A stretch of DNA of 64,000 nt, from assembly GCF_005876855.1 (NCBI RefSeq), contig NZ_QLAE01000011.1:1-64000 (forward strand), in the 5' to 3' direction. Origin of the DNA: Stutzerimonas nosocomialis (lineage in GTDB: Bacteria; Pseudomonadota; Gammaproteobacteria; Pseudomonadales; Pseudomonadaceae). A program made the position numbers and the translations under genes. Below the pieces are notes generated by a model. That model was not told the DNA's origin and ran no database searches. It saw nothing but the letters and a program-made list of their open reading frames with translations. Shown one piece after another: positions 1 to 9,036 of this stretch; the stretch's first letter is position 1; each line of letters begins with the position of its first letter.

Positions 1-272
1 CGGACGACCTGAGCGCCGGCATCGAACAGCAGACCCGCGAGACCCTGGCCGCCATCGAGGCGCTGCTCGCCGAAGCCGGCAGCGACAAGCGGCACATCCT
101 GTCGGTGACCATCTACCTGAAGGACATCGACGCCCATTTCGCCGGCATGAACGCGGTGTGGGACCAGTGGCTGCCCGAAGGCGTCGCGCCGGCGCGGGCC
201 ACCGTCGAGGCGAAGCTGTGCGAGCCTGAAATCCTGGTCGAGCTCTCGGTGGTGGCGGCGCTGCCCGAGTGA
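1..272 (+). CDS. RidA/YjgF family protein (5' end cut by window)
   Basis: The reading frame is open from the window edge (first full codon at base 3) and ends in TGA; about 89 C-terminal residues are visible. They carry the RidA-fold C-terminal half: helix and strand around HILSVTIYLKDI, then ARATVEAKLCEPEILVELSVVAAL, where the Arg and Glu sit at the positions that bind carboxylate and water in RidA enamine/imine deaminases. RidA proteins hydrolyse reactive 2-aminoacrylate-type intermediates. In Pseudomonas a RidA gene lies beside the catabolic alanine racemase dadX, just upstream of pauR, which fits the next gene here. The substrate cannot be told from this fragment. Confidence 0.85.
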   Translation, partial: DDLSAGIEQQTRETLAAIEALLAEAGSDKRHILSVTIYLKDIDAHFAGMNAVWDQWLPEGVAPARATVEAKLCEPEILVELSVVAALPE

Positions 273-376
273 CGCCGCCCGACGGGCGAGCAAATATCCG
301 AACTCCGTGTTGTAAATACTGAACGCCGTCGCCATGATAGCCGCCTCTTCGCCGTGCATTACAAGAGGCTCAGGCA

Positions 377-925
377 TTGGACGTCGGTGTTCGACTGCAA
401 ACCATCCGCAAGCTCAAGGGACTCTCCCAGCGTGAACTGGCCAAGCGTGCCGGCGTCACCAACAGCACCATCTCGATGATCGAAAAGAACAGCGTCAGCC
501 CCTCGATCAGCTCGCTGAAAAAGGTGCTGAGCGGGATTCCCATGTCGCTGGTGGAGTTCTTTTCGCAGGATTTCGAACAGGACAGCGATACCCAGGTGGT
601 CTACCGGGCCGGAGAACTCATCGACATCTCCGACGGCAACGTCAGCATGAAGCTGATCGGCAAGGCGCATCCGAGCCGCGCGATCGCCTTCCTCGACGAG
701 ACCTACCCGCCCGGAGCGGACACCGGCGAAGAGATGCTGACCCACGAGGGTGAAGAAGCCGGAATGCTGGTGCAGGGGCAGCTGGAGCTGACCGTCAACA
801 ACCAGGTCTATGTGTTGCAGAGCGGCGACAGCTACTACTTCGAAAGCAGCAAGCCCCATCGTTTTCGCAACCCGTTCGGCGAGCCGGCTCGGCTGATCAG
901 CGCCACCACGCCGGCCAATTTCTGA
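377..925 (+). CDS. pauR: PauR-like XRE/cupin transcriptional regulator
   Basis: 182 aa. An N-terminal Cro/C1-type helix-turn-helix (about residues 6-60, RLQTIRKLKGLSQRELAKRAG) is followed by a cupin_2 barrel (about 105-175, with HEGEEAGMLVQGQLE). This is the PuuR/PauR architecture; PauR represses polyamine (putrescine, cadaverine) catabolism genes in Pseudomonas and responds to polyamines. The start is TTG at 377, chosen because AAGAGG lies about 9 bases upstream and the N-terminus MDVGVRLQTIRK matches the family. It follows a RidA gene and precedes cytochrome c5, the usual Pseudomonas order. Its polyamine ligand is inferred from orthology, not seen in the sequence. Confidence 0.87.
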   Translation: MDVGVRLQTIRKLKGLSQRELAKRAGVTNSTISMIEKNSVSPSISSLKKVLSGIPMSLVEFFSQDFEQDSDTQVVYRAGELIDISDGNVSMKLIGKAHPSRAIAFLDETYPPGADTGEEMLTHEGEEAGMLVQGQLELTVNNQVYVLQSGDSYYFESSKPHRFRNPFGEPARLISATTPANF

Positions 926-1009
926 CGGCGCGGCAGGACTGGCGTACGCTGTAGCGCACCTGCCGCTCGGCGGCAACGCGGAATCCGAAAGCCCCCGCGA
1001 CAACCTGGG

Positions 1010-1041
1010 TTGTTTCGGAGGGCAAACCTAACCGTTATACT
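1010..1041 (+). promoter_or_regulatory. Possible sigma-70 promoter of cytochrome c5 gene
   Basis: A good -10 element TATACT (1036-1041) lies about 105 bases before the GTG start. The best -35 candidate, TTGTTT (1010-1015), is 20 bases away, longer than the preferred 17, so the -35 assignment is weak. Confidence 0.35.
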
Positions 1042-1145
1042 GGCGCCCGCTCGCGTAACAGGCCCCTTTTTCGAACGACTGCGACCGATGGTCGTCGGGC
1101 CCGTCACCGTGGCCGCGGGCGTATCTAGCCACATGAGGATGTAAG

Positions 1146-1571
1146 GTGAAGCTGATTAAGAAGATCCTGGCAGCACAGGCTGCCGTGTTGGCCTTGTGGG
1201 CAATGGGCGCTCAGGCTGCGAGTGACGAAAACATTGCCAACCGCCTCAAGCCGGTCGGCTCGGTCTGCATCCAGGGCGAAGAGTGCGCCGCTGCGGGTCC
1301 GGGCGCTGCCGCCGCGGCCGGCGGCGCCGCGATGACCGGTGAAGCGGTGGTCGCCAAGTTCTGCAACGCCTGCCACGGTACCGGCCTGCTGGACGCCCCG
1401 AAGGTTGGCGACACCGCCGCCTGGCAAGCCCGCTCCGAAAAGGAAGGCGGAATGGATGGCCTGCTGGCCAAGGCGATCAGCGGTATCAACGCCATGCCGC
1501 CCAAGGGCACCTGCGCCAGCTGCTCGGATGACGAGCTGCGCGAAGCGATCGAGCACATGTCCGGTCTCTGA
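1146..1571 (+). CDS. cycB: Cytochrome c5 family protein
   Basis: 141 aa, GTG start. A Sec signal peptide (Lys-rich start, hydrophobic core, cleavage after GAQA at residue 24) exports it to the periplasm. One haem c site CNACH (Cys73, Cys76, His77) covalently binds haem, and Met117 in AMPPKG is the likely sixth ligand. Cys123 and Cys126 near the C-terminus are the disulfide pair typical of cytochrome c5 rather than other class I cytochromes. An Ala/Gly-rich linker (49-63) separates the signal peptide region from the haem domain. It probably shuttles electrons from the bc1 complex to terminal or denitrification reductases. Monocistronic: own promoter region and a terminator directly downstream. 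Confidence 0.88.
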   Translation: MKLIKKILAAQAAVLALWAMGAQAASDENIANRLKPVGSVCIQGEECAAAGPGAAAAAGGAAMTGEAVVAKFCNACHGTGLLDAPKVGDTAAWQARSEKEGGMDGLLAKAISGINAMPPKGTCASCSDDELREAIEHMSGL

Positions 1572-1584
1572 TCGCATCGTGCCA

Positions 1585-1616
1585 GACGAAGCCGCCTACG
1601 GGCGGCTTCGTCGTTT
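1585..1616 (+). terminator. Intrinsic terminator after cytochrome c5
   Basis: A perfect 12-bp stem (GACGAAGCCGCC, 1585-1596, pairing with 1601-1612) closes a TACG tetraloop. The following T-run is short (GTTT), so efficiency is uncertain. Confidence 0.75.
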
Positions 1617-1701
1617 CAGCTGAGCAAAACAGGCGGGACCGGGTCCAATCCCTGTAACCGGCCCGTCGCCGGGTCCGGATCATCCGATTCGCGAGGTCCC
1701 C

Positions 1702-2220
1702 ATGCCCAGCTCCGCCCAGACTCCCGAGCAATTGCTGCTGCACAGCGATGGGCGCACGCCCAACAGTCCGCATCCCGTGCTGATCTACCGCGACCTGCCG
1801 CTGGCGGACGGCGATTACGCGTCCGCCTTCGAGGCGCTGTTCGCCACCCACCTGTGGCCTGCGCAATGGCGCGCGGATGTCTACGACTACCATCACTATC
1901 ACTCCACCGCCCATGAGGTGCTCGGCGTCGCCAGCGGCCATGCGCGGTTGATGCTCGGGGGCGAGCAGGGGCAGGAAGTGGAGGTGCGCCGGGGCGACGC
2001 GCTGGTGCTGCCGGCCGGCACCGGGCATTGCCAGCTCTCGGCCAGCGAGGACTTTCTGGTGGTGGGCGGCTATCCGGTGAACCAGCCTTACGACGTGATG
2101 CGCCCGGACGCGGCCACCCATGATGACGCGGTGGCCCGCATCGCCCGGGTCGACGTGCCGATCAGCGATCCGGTGGCCGGCACCCAGGGCGCGCTGGTCG
2201 CCCTGTGGCGCCAGGCCTGA
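1702..2220 (+). CDS. Cupin domain protein, YjlB family
   Basis: 172 aa, ATG start with GAGG about 6 bases upstream. The core (about residues 55-125) is a single cupin barrel with clustered metal-ligand candidates His64, His65, His67, His71-Glu72 and the later His109 in GTGHCQL. This matches the YjlB-type cupins (B. subtilis YjlB), cytoplasmic proteins of unknown function. There is no signal peptide or DNA-binding domain. It converges on xpt, with only 11 bases between the stop codons. An enzymatic or storage role cannot be told from the sequence. Confidence 0.8.
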   Translation: MPSSAQTPEQLLLHSDGRTPNSPHPVLIYRDLPLADGDYASAFEALFATHLWPAQWRADVYDYHHYHSTAHEVLGVASGHARLMLGGEQGQEVEVRRGDALVLPAGTGHCQLSASEDFLVVGGYPVNQPYDVMRPDAATHDDAVARIARVDVPISDPVAGTQGALVALWRQA

Positions 2221-2231
2221 CCTGACCCCGG

Positions 2232-2825
<594 letters not shown>

Positions 2826-2916
2826 CTACGCACAGGCGTCGCCTACCGTCGCCTGGAAAGCCGCGCATTCTCGCTCAACGCCCGGGCAATTCAAAGCGCT
2901 GCCAGGCCGGCGGCGC

Positions 2917-3507
2917 TCAGTCGAAGGTGTCGATCCACAGGTTGCGAAAGCGCACCGCATCGCCGTGGTGCTGCAGGACCAGATGCCCCGATCGCTCGGC
3001 GCCGAAGCCCGGATACGGCGCGAACTTGCTGTGCCCGATGGCCTCCCGCAGCGCCGGGTCGTCGAGTCGATAGGCGAGCACCTGCCTGCCGTCGAACCAG
3101 TGCTCGACCTGCGCTGCGCGAACCACCAGGCGCGCGCTGACGAAGCGCCCGGGCTCGATCGGTGTCGCCAGGGTCGGCGCGCGCAGGGCATAGAGCGCAC
3201 CGTTGCGGGTGGTGGCCTGCTGGCCGTCCGGATGCCGCGCATCGTCGAGCAGCTGGACCTCCGGGCCGCTCTGCCAGGACAGCTCGGCCGCTTCGCTGGC
3301 ACGGTAGAGCACCCCGGAGTTGCCCTCCGCCGGCAGGCAGAATTCGTAACCGAAGATGAAATCGGCGAAGCGCTCGTGCGACACCAGATCGACCCTCGGT
3401 GCGGTGTCGATCGCCTGCAGTTCGCCTGCGGCAATGCGCCAGCTGTCGTCGGGGAAAACCTCGCCACGCCAGGCGCGCCAATGGCTGGCGTCCAGTGGAC
3501 GGTTCAT
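2917..3507 (-). CDS. DUF1080 (3-keto-disaccharide hydrolase fold) protein
   Basis: 196 aa. The whole protein is one concanavalin-like jelly-roll of the DUF1080 family: WRIAAGELQA, FIFGYEFCLPAEGNSGVLYR, PEVQLLDD and FAPYPGFG are the recognisable family blocks. DUF1080 proteins include hydrolases acting on 3-keto-sugars, usually exported; this one has no clear signal peptide from the ATG at 3507, and no good ribosome binding site precedes that ATG, so the true start may differ. It lies 112 bases upstream of xpt on the same strand and is divergent from the GAPDH gene. Substrate unknown. Confidence 0.75.
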   Translation of the reverse strand: MNRPLDASHWRAWRGEVFPDDSWRIAAGELQAIDTAPRVDLVSHERFADFIFGYEFCLPAEGNSGVLYRASEAAELSWQSGPEVQLLDDARHPDGQQATTRNGALYALRAPTLATPIEPGRFVSARLVVRAAQVEHWFDGRQVLAYRLDDPALREAIGHSKFAPYPGFGAERSGHLVLQHHGDAVRFRNLWIDTFD

Positions 3508-3701
3508 GGGCGGGCGCAGAAATGCGCGGCGGGCGACGAAGCGGGCAGGGGCATGGCGGTTTCTCCGGCGGGTCGTTGCAGGTAGGACTGGCGCTACCGG
3601 TGTGGGTTCGCCGCGGCCTGCGGTCGCAGTTCCGCCGGGCGGAGCCTTGCCGCCGGCTCAGTGACCTAAGCTGTGAGGGCATTCACCAAGAGGAGAGCGT
3701 C

Positions 3702-4724
3702 ATGCTCCGTATCGCACTCAATGGCTATGGCCGTATCGGTCGGGCCGTCCTTCGGGCCTTGTTCGAACGCGGACTGGGCGACCAGATCCAGATCCTGGCG
3801 ATCAACGACCTCAGCGAAAACGAGACGCTGGCCCACCTGACCCGTTTCGATTCCACCTTCGGCCGTTTCGGCGAAAAGATCACCGTCGAGGGCGACCAGA
3901 TGCACGTCGGTGGCCAGTCGATCCGCCTGCTGAGCGAACGCGAACTGGGCAACCTGCCCTGGAAGGCGCTGGACGTGGACCTGGTGATGGAATGCACCGG
4001 CCGCTTCAAGAAGCGCCCCGACATCGACCAGCACCTGCAGGCCGGCGCCCGGCGGGTGTTCGCCTCGCATCCGCTCGACGGCGCCGACCTGACCGTCGTC
4101 TATGGCGTCAACCATGAACAGCTGGGCGACCAGCAGGTCATCTCGAATGCCTCCTGCACCACCAACTGCCTGGCGCCGCTGGCCAAGGTGCTGCACGAGG
4201 CGGTCGGCATCCGGCGCGGGCTGATGAACACCGTGCATTCCTACACCAACGACCAGAACCTGCTGGACAAGACCCACAAGGACCTTTATCGCGCCCGGGC
4301 CGCCGCGCTCTCGATGATCCCCAGCACCACCGGGGCGGCCAAGGCCATCGGTCTGGTCCTGCCGGAACTCGCCGGCCGGCTGGACGGGCTCGCCGTGCGG
4401 GTGCCGACGCCCACGGTGTCGCTGCTCGACCTGACCTTCACCGCCGAGCGTGGCCCGGGCAACGCCGATGCGATCAACCAGGTGCTGCGCGAAGGCGCGC
4501 GGCGCATGCCGGACGGGGTGATGGAGTGCAACGCGGTGCCGCTGGTGTCCAGCGACTTCGTCGGCTACCCGGTGTCCTGCATCGCGGACCTCAACCAGAC
4601 CCGTGTCCAGGGCGATCTGGTCAAGGTCCTGGCCTGGTACGACAACGAGTGGGCGTTCGCCCATCGCATGCTCGACGTGGCGCTGGCCTGGCAAGGGCAA
4701 GGCACCCGGCCGAGCCAGGTCTGA
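3702..4724 (+). CDS. gap: Type I glyceraldehyde-3-phosphate dehydrogenase
   Basis: 340 aa. An N-terminal Rossmann fold (ALNGYGRIGRAVLRALFE) is followed by the catalytic domain with NASCTTNC (active Cys152) and HSYTNDQNLLD. The SYTNDQ and PSTTGAAKAIG blocks are those of GAPDH; erythrose-4-phosphate dehydrogenase (Epd) has different sequence there. Asp in AINDL is the NAD-preferring position. It converts glyceraldehyde 3-phosphate to 1,3-bisphosphoglycerate or the reverse in gluconeogenesis. Start ATG 3702 has AGGAG six bases upstream; a longer open frame extends 5' without support. The gene stands alone, away from other glycolytic genes, so it is likely a second GAPDH rather than the only one. 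Confidence 0.9.
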   Translation: MLRIALNGYGRIGRAVLRALFERGLGDQIQILAINDLSENETLAHLTRFDSTFGRFGEKITVEGDQMHVGGQSIRLLSERELGNLPWKALDVDLVMECTGRFKKRPDIDQHLQAGARRVFASHPLDGADLTVVYGVNHEQLGDQQVISNASCTTNCLAPLAKVLHEAVGIRRGLMNTVHSYTNDQNLLDKTHKDLYRARAAALSMIPSTTGAAKAIGLVLPELAGRLDGLAVRVPTPTVSLLDLTFTAERGPGNADAINQVLREGARRMPDGVMECNAVPLVSSDFVGYPVSCIADLNQTRVQGDLVKVLAWYDNEWAFAHRMLDVALAWQGQGTRPSQV

Positions 4725-4820
4725 CGGGGCCGGCGCGGCAGATTGCCCTGTGTGCCGCGCCGGGTCTTCCCTATACTGCCGAACCGCTGCCATCCGGCGG
4801 CAGCCTTTCAGGTCCAGCCC

Positions 4821-6758
4821 TTGCGCCGAGACACGCCCCCCTTCGTCTACCGTCTGCTCGGCGCACTGCCGAGCCGGCGGCTCTCGCTGCCCTCGCGGTA
4901 CCTGATCGCGATCCTGGCGGTGCTGGTCAGCGCCTATGCGCGGCAGGCCCTGCCGGTCATGGGCCTGCCGTACCTGTTCTTCATTCCGGTGCTGATGGTC
5001 ATCAGCTTCGTCCTGGGGCTGGGCCCGGGGCTGGTTTCGACGGTGCTCAGCGCGCTCCTGGCCGCCTACCTGTTCGTCGGTGAGCCGAATTCCTTCCGGC
5101 TCAGCGGCCAGGAGTGGGTGGCCAATGCGCTCTACCTCGTCGTCAACGCCAGCATCGTCACCGTCTGCGCCGCGCTGCACCACAGCTACACCAGGCTGCG
5201 GCAGTTCGCCGCGACGCTCGAGCGGCGGGCGGAGTTGCGCACCCGCGAGCGCGACCAGGTCTGGCAGGCGGCACCGGACATGCTCTGCACCGTCAGGCTC
5301 GACGGCCGTTTCGCCAGCCTCAATCCGGCCTGGAGCGGCGTGCTGGGCTGGGACCGCGAACAGCTGGCCGGGCGGCACTATTCGACGCTGGTGCATCCGG
5401 ACGACCTGGAGCGCACCCAGCGGGCGATGGGCGCGCTGGCCGAAGGCGAGGTCCTGTTCGATTTCGAGAACCGCCTGCGTCATCGCGATGGCAGCTACCG
5501 CTGGCTGTCCTGGAGTTCGGTGGCGCGCGACGGGCTGGTGTACGCCAACGTCCGGGACATCAGCGCGCTCAAGGCCCAGGCCCGGGCGCTGGAAGAGGCC
5601 GAGACGCTGTTGCGGCAAAGCCAGAAGATGGAGGCGGTGGGGCAGCTGACCGGTGGCCTGGCGCATGACTTCAACAACCTGCTGACCGGCGTGTCCGGCA
5701 GCCTCGACCTGATGCAGGCGCGGTTGCAGCAGGGGCGCTACGACGAGATGGAGCGCTACCTGCTGCTGGCGCAGGGGGCCACCCAGCGTGCCGCGGCGCT
5801 CACGCACCGGCTGCTGGCCTTTTCCCGTCGGCAGACCCTCGACCCGCGTCCGTTGCAGGTGAACCTGCTGATCGTCGACATGGTGGAACTGATCTCGCGC
5901 AGCGTCGGCCCCGGCATCGAGTTGCGCACGCAGCTGGACGATGGCCTGTGGATCACCCTTTGCGACGCCAACCAGCTGGAAAACGCGCTGCTCAACCTGT
6001 GCCTCAACGCCCGCGACGCGATGCCCGAGGGCGGGCAGCTGACGATCGAGACCGGCAACGTCTCGATCGCCGACGCCCTGGCGGCTTCCCTCGAACTCAC
6101 GCCGGGCGATTACGCGCGGATACGGGTCAGCGACACCGGCGTCGGCATGACGGCCGAGGTTGCCGGCCGCGCCTTCGACCCCTTCTTCACCACCAAGCCA
6201 ATGGGCCTGGGCACCGGCCTCGGTCTCTCGATGATCTACGGATTCGCTCGCCAGTCCGGCGGCCAGGTCCGGCTCGATTCGACGCCCGGCGAAGGCACGG
6301 TGGTGAGCCTGTACCTGCCGCGCAGCGGCGATGCCCTGGAGCCTGCGGGCGAGCAGGGCACGCAGTCGACGCCCTCCGGCGCCCTGCGGGGCGAGACGGT
6401 GCTGGTGGTGGACGACGAATCGACGATTCGCGAGCTGATCGCCGAGGTGCTGGGTGAGCTCGGCTACACCGCGCTGGAGGCGGCCAACGGTGCCGCGGGC
6501 CTGGAACTGCTGCGCTCGTCGGCGCGCATCGACATGCTGATTTCCGATGTCGGCCTGCCCGGCGGCATGAACGGCCGGCAGTTGGCGGACGCCGCGCGTG
6601 CCCAGCGTCCGGACCTGCCGGTGCTGTTCATCACCGGCTATGCCGAACACTCGGTGCTCGGCTATGGCGGGCTGGAGCCGGGCATGCACGTGCTGACCAA
6701 ACCGTTCTCCATGGACGTGCTGGCCACGCGCATCGAGGCAATCCTCGGCGGCCGTTGA
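4821..6758 (+). CDS. Membrane hybrid sensor histidine kinase (PAS-HisKA-HATPase-REC)
   Basis: About 645 aa. The N-terminus holds about four hydrophobic segments (residues about 25-125) of the DUF4118/KdpD-like membrane type. Then come a PAS domain (about 150-255; LDGRFASLNPAWSGVLGW), a HisKA domain with phospho-acceptor His282 in GLAHDFNNLL, an HATPase (NALLNLCLNARDAM, GTGLGLSMIYGF) and a C-terminal receiver with DD motif and acceptor Asp576 (LISDVGLPGG). No DNA-binding output domain or neighbouring response regulator is visible, so the partner is unknown. The start is uncertain: TTG 4821 gives a compact N-terminus; an in-frame TTG at 4743 is the alternative. It follows gap by about 100 bases, possibly co-transcribed. 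Confidence 0.85.
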   Translation: MRRDTPPFVYRLLGALPSRRLSLPSRYLIAILAVLVSAYARQALPVMGLPYLFFIPVLMVISFVLGLGPGLVSTVLSALLAAYLFVGEPNSFRLSGQEWVANALYLVVNASIVTVCAALHHSYTRLRQFAATLERRAELRTRERDQVWQAAPDMLCTVRLDGRFASLNPAWSGVLGWDREQLAGRHYSTLVHPDDLERTQRAMGALAEGEVLFDFENRLRHRDGSYRWLSWSSVARDGLVYANVRDISALKAQARALEEAETLLRQSQKMEAVGQLTGGLAHDFNNLLTGVSGSLDLMQARLQQGRYDEMERYLLLAQGATQRAAALTHRLLAFSRRQTLDPRPLQVNLLIVDMVELISRSVGPGIELRTQLDDGLWITLCDANQLENALLNLCLNARDAMPEGGQLTIETGNVSIADALAASLELTPGDYARIRVSDTGVGMTAEVAGRAFDPFFTTKPMGLGTGLGLSMIYGFARQSGGQVRLDSTPGEGTVVSLYLPRSGDALEPAGEQGTQSTPSGALRGETVLVVDDESTIRELIAEVLGELGYTALEAANGAAGLELLRSSARIDMLISDVGLPGGMNGRQLADAARAQRPDLPVLFITGYAEHSVLGYGGLEPGMHVLTKPFSMDVLATRIEAILGGR

Positions 6759-6764
6759 GGCGCC

Positions 6765-8774
6765 CTATTTCTTGAGCATCGCCCGCATCGCGGCCAGGGC
6801 GTCGTTGCCTCGGGCGGCCTTGACCTCGGCCGGCGCGTCTTCCTGGCCTTCCCACTCCAGGTCGTCGGGCGGCAGCTCGTCGAGGAAGCGGCTGGGCATG
6901 CATTCGACGATCTCGCCGTACTGCTTGCGCTTGGCGGCGAAGGTCATCGCCAGGTTCTGCCGCGCCCGGGTGATGCCCACGTAGGCCAGGCGGCGTTCTT
7001 CCTCGATGGTGTCGGCCTCGATGCTGGAGCGGTGCGGGAGGATTTCCTCCTCCATGCCGAGGATGAACACGTAGGGGAATTCCAGCCCCTTGGAGGCGTG
7101 CAGGGTCATCATCTGCACGCCTTCGGCGCCTTCTTCCTCTTCCTGCTGGCGTTCGAGCATGTCGCGCAGCACCAGCTTGGCGATGGCTTCCTCGATGGTC
7201 ATGCCGCCTTCCTCGTCGCGCTCGAGGGTGTTCTTCAGCGCATCGATGAGGAACCAGACGTTGCTCATGCGAAAGTCGGCGGCCTTGTCGCTGGAGGTCT
7301 GCGAGCGCACCCAGGTCTCGTAGTCGATGTCCATGACCATGCTGCGCAGCGCCGCGATGGGGTCGCTCTGCGCGCACTGCTGGCGCAGGTTGTCCATGTA
7401 GCGCTTGAAGCGCTGCAGGCGCTCGGTGAAGCGCGAGTCCAGGTGTTCGCCAAGGCCGATCTCGTCGCAGGCGGCGAACATCGAGATCTTGCGCTCGGTG
7501 GCGTAGTTGCCGAGCTTCTCCAGGGTGGTGGAGCCGATCTCCCGGCGCGGCACGTTGATGACCCGCAGGAAGGCGTTGTCGTCGTCCGGGTTCACCAGCA
7601 GCCGGAAGTAGGACATCAGGTCCTTGACCTCCTGGCGCCCGAAGAAGCTGGTGCCGCCGGACAGGCGATAAGGGATCTGGTGGTGCTGCAGCTTCAGCTC
7701 GATCAGCTTGGCCTGGTAGTTGCCGCGATAGAGGATGGCGAAGTCGCTGTAGGGCCGCTGGGTCTTCAGGTGCAGGGTGAGGATCTCCACCGCCACCCGC
7801 TCGGCTTCGGCGTCCTCGTTGCGGCAGCGGATCACCCGGATCGGGTCGCCGTGGCCCATCTCGCTCCACAGCTGCTTTTCGAACACGTGGGGGTTGTTGG
7901 CGATCAGCACGTTGGCGCAGCGCAGGATGCGGCTGGTGGAGCGGTAGTTCTGCTCGAGCATGACCACCTTGAGCGACGGGAAATCCTCCTTGAGCTGCAT
8001 GAGGTTTTCAGGCCGCGCACCGCGCCAGGCATAGATGGACTGGTCGTCGTCGCCCACCACGGTGAACTGCGCGCGCTCCTGCACCAGCATCTTCACCAGC
8101 AGGTACTGGCTGGCGTTGGTGTCCTGGTATTCGTCGACCAGCATGTAGCGCACGCGGTTGCGCCATTTCTCCAGGATGTCCGGGTGGTTCTGGAACAGCT
8201 TCACCGGCTGCAGGATGAGGTCGTCGAAATCCACCGCGTTGTAGGCGCGCAGGGTGCGCTGGTAGTGGGTGTAGACGATTGCCGCGGTCTGTTCCTTGGG
8301 GCCGCGCGCATTGGCCAGCGCCTCTTCCGGGAGGATCAGGTCGTTCTTCCAGGCGCCGATCAGGTTCTTGATCTCGTCGACGCCATCGTCGCCGGCATAC
8401 TCCTTCTGCATGATGTCGGTGAGCAGCGCCTTGATGTCGCCCTCGTCGAAGATCGAGAAGCCGGGCTTGTAGCCGAGCCGGGCGAACTCCTTGCGGATGA
8501 TGTTCAGCCCCAGGTTGTGGAAGGTCGACACCGTCAGGCCGCGGCCTTCGCCACCGCGCAGCAGGCTGCTCACGCGTTCCTTCATTTCCCGCGCGGCCTT
8601 GTTGGTGAAGGTCACGGCGACGATGTATTGCGCGCGGATGCCGCACTGCTGGATCAGGTAGGCGATCTTGCGGGTGATCACGCTGGTTTTGCCGGAGCCG
8701 GCGCCGGCCAGTACCAGCATCGGGCCGCCGACGTAGTGGACGGCCTCTTGTTGCCGGGGATTGAGTCGCGACAT
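6765..8774 (-). CDS. rep: ATP-dependent DNA helicase Rep
   Basis: 669 aa superfamily 1A helicase. Q-motif NPRQQEAV, Walker A GAGSGKT (24-30), motif II DEYQDTN, motif III GDDDQSIYAWRGA and motif VI VGITRARQNL are all present, and length and N-terminus are those of Rep rather than UvrD (about 720 aa). Rep is a 3'-5' translocase that clears proteins ahead of the replication fork and works with DnaB. The ATG start at 8774 begins MSRLNPRQQ. It converges with the hybrid kinase gene (6-base gap) and is divergent from the GGDEF/EAL gene. Confidence 0.95.
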   Translation of the reverse strand: MSRLNPRQQEAVHYVGGPMLVLAGAGSGKTSVITRKIAYLIQQCGIRAQYIVAVTFTNKAAREMKERVSSLLRGGEGRGLTVSTFHNLGLNIIRKEFARLGYKPGFSIFDEGDIKALLTDIMQKEYAGDDGVDEIKNLIGAWKNDLILPEEALANARGPKEQTAAIVYTHYQRTLRAYNAVDFDDLILQPVKLFQNHPDILEKWRNRVRYMLVDEYQDTNASQYLLVKMLVQERAQFTVVGDDDQSIYAWRGARPENLMQLKEDFPSLKVVMLEQNYRSTSRILRCANVLIANNPHVFEKQLWSEMGHGDPIRVIRCRNEDAEAERVAVEILTLHLKTQRPYSDFAILYRGNYQAKLIELKLQHHQIPYRLSGGTSFFGRQEVKDLMSYFRLLVNPDDDNAFLRVINVPRREIGSTTLEKLGNYATERKISMFAACDEIGLGEHLDSRFTERLQRFKRYMDNLRQQCAQSDPIAALRSMVMDIDYETWVRSQTSSDKAADFRMSNVWFLIDALKNTLERDEEGGMTIEEAIAKLVLRDMLERQQEEEEGAEGVQMMTLHASKGLEFPYVFILGMEEEILPHRSSIEADTIEEERRLAYVGITRARQNLAMTFAAKRKQYGEIVECMPSRFLDELPPDDLEWEGQEDAPAEVKAARGNDALAAMRAMLKK

Positions 8775-9036
8775 GGCGTGGAAAAAGCGTCAGTTGCAGC
8801 GGGGGCGCGAGTTTAACAGGAGCGGGTCGCCGGGGCAGGGCCCGCTCGTGCACGCTCAGGTTGCCGGTCATCGGTTTGGCGACTTGGATTATCACGGAAA
8901 TGGATTACGCTTAGCCCCCGCGGTAAACACTGATCAAGATTGGCATCGTTTTTTGCATAGGGGATGTGCAATGGATGCGCCGCACGGCGCAAAAGGCGAG
9001 TGAACGCCTCCATGATTCTTGGAAAAAGGAGATTGC

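Noticed and set aside
3666-6689. A 1007-codon open frame on the minus strand
   Set aside because: It is wholly antisense to gap and the hybrid kinase, both with clear domains. Long antisense frames are expected where third positions are mostly G/C. Its composition (Gln/His/Arg/Gly-rich) is that of a shadow.
8942-8956. Sigma-54-like TGGCAT...TTTGCA upstream of the GGDEF/EAL gene
   Set aside because: GG and GC are 11 bases apart rather than the required 10, and the region offers no enhancer-like site.
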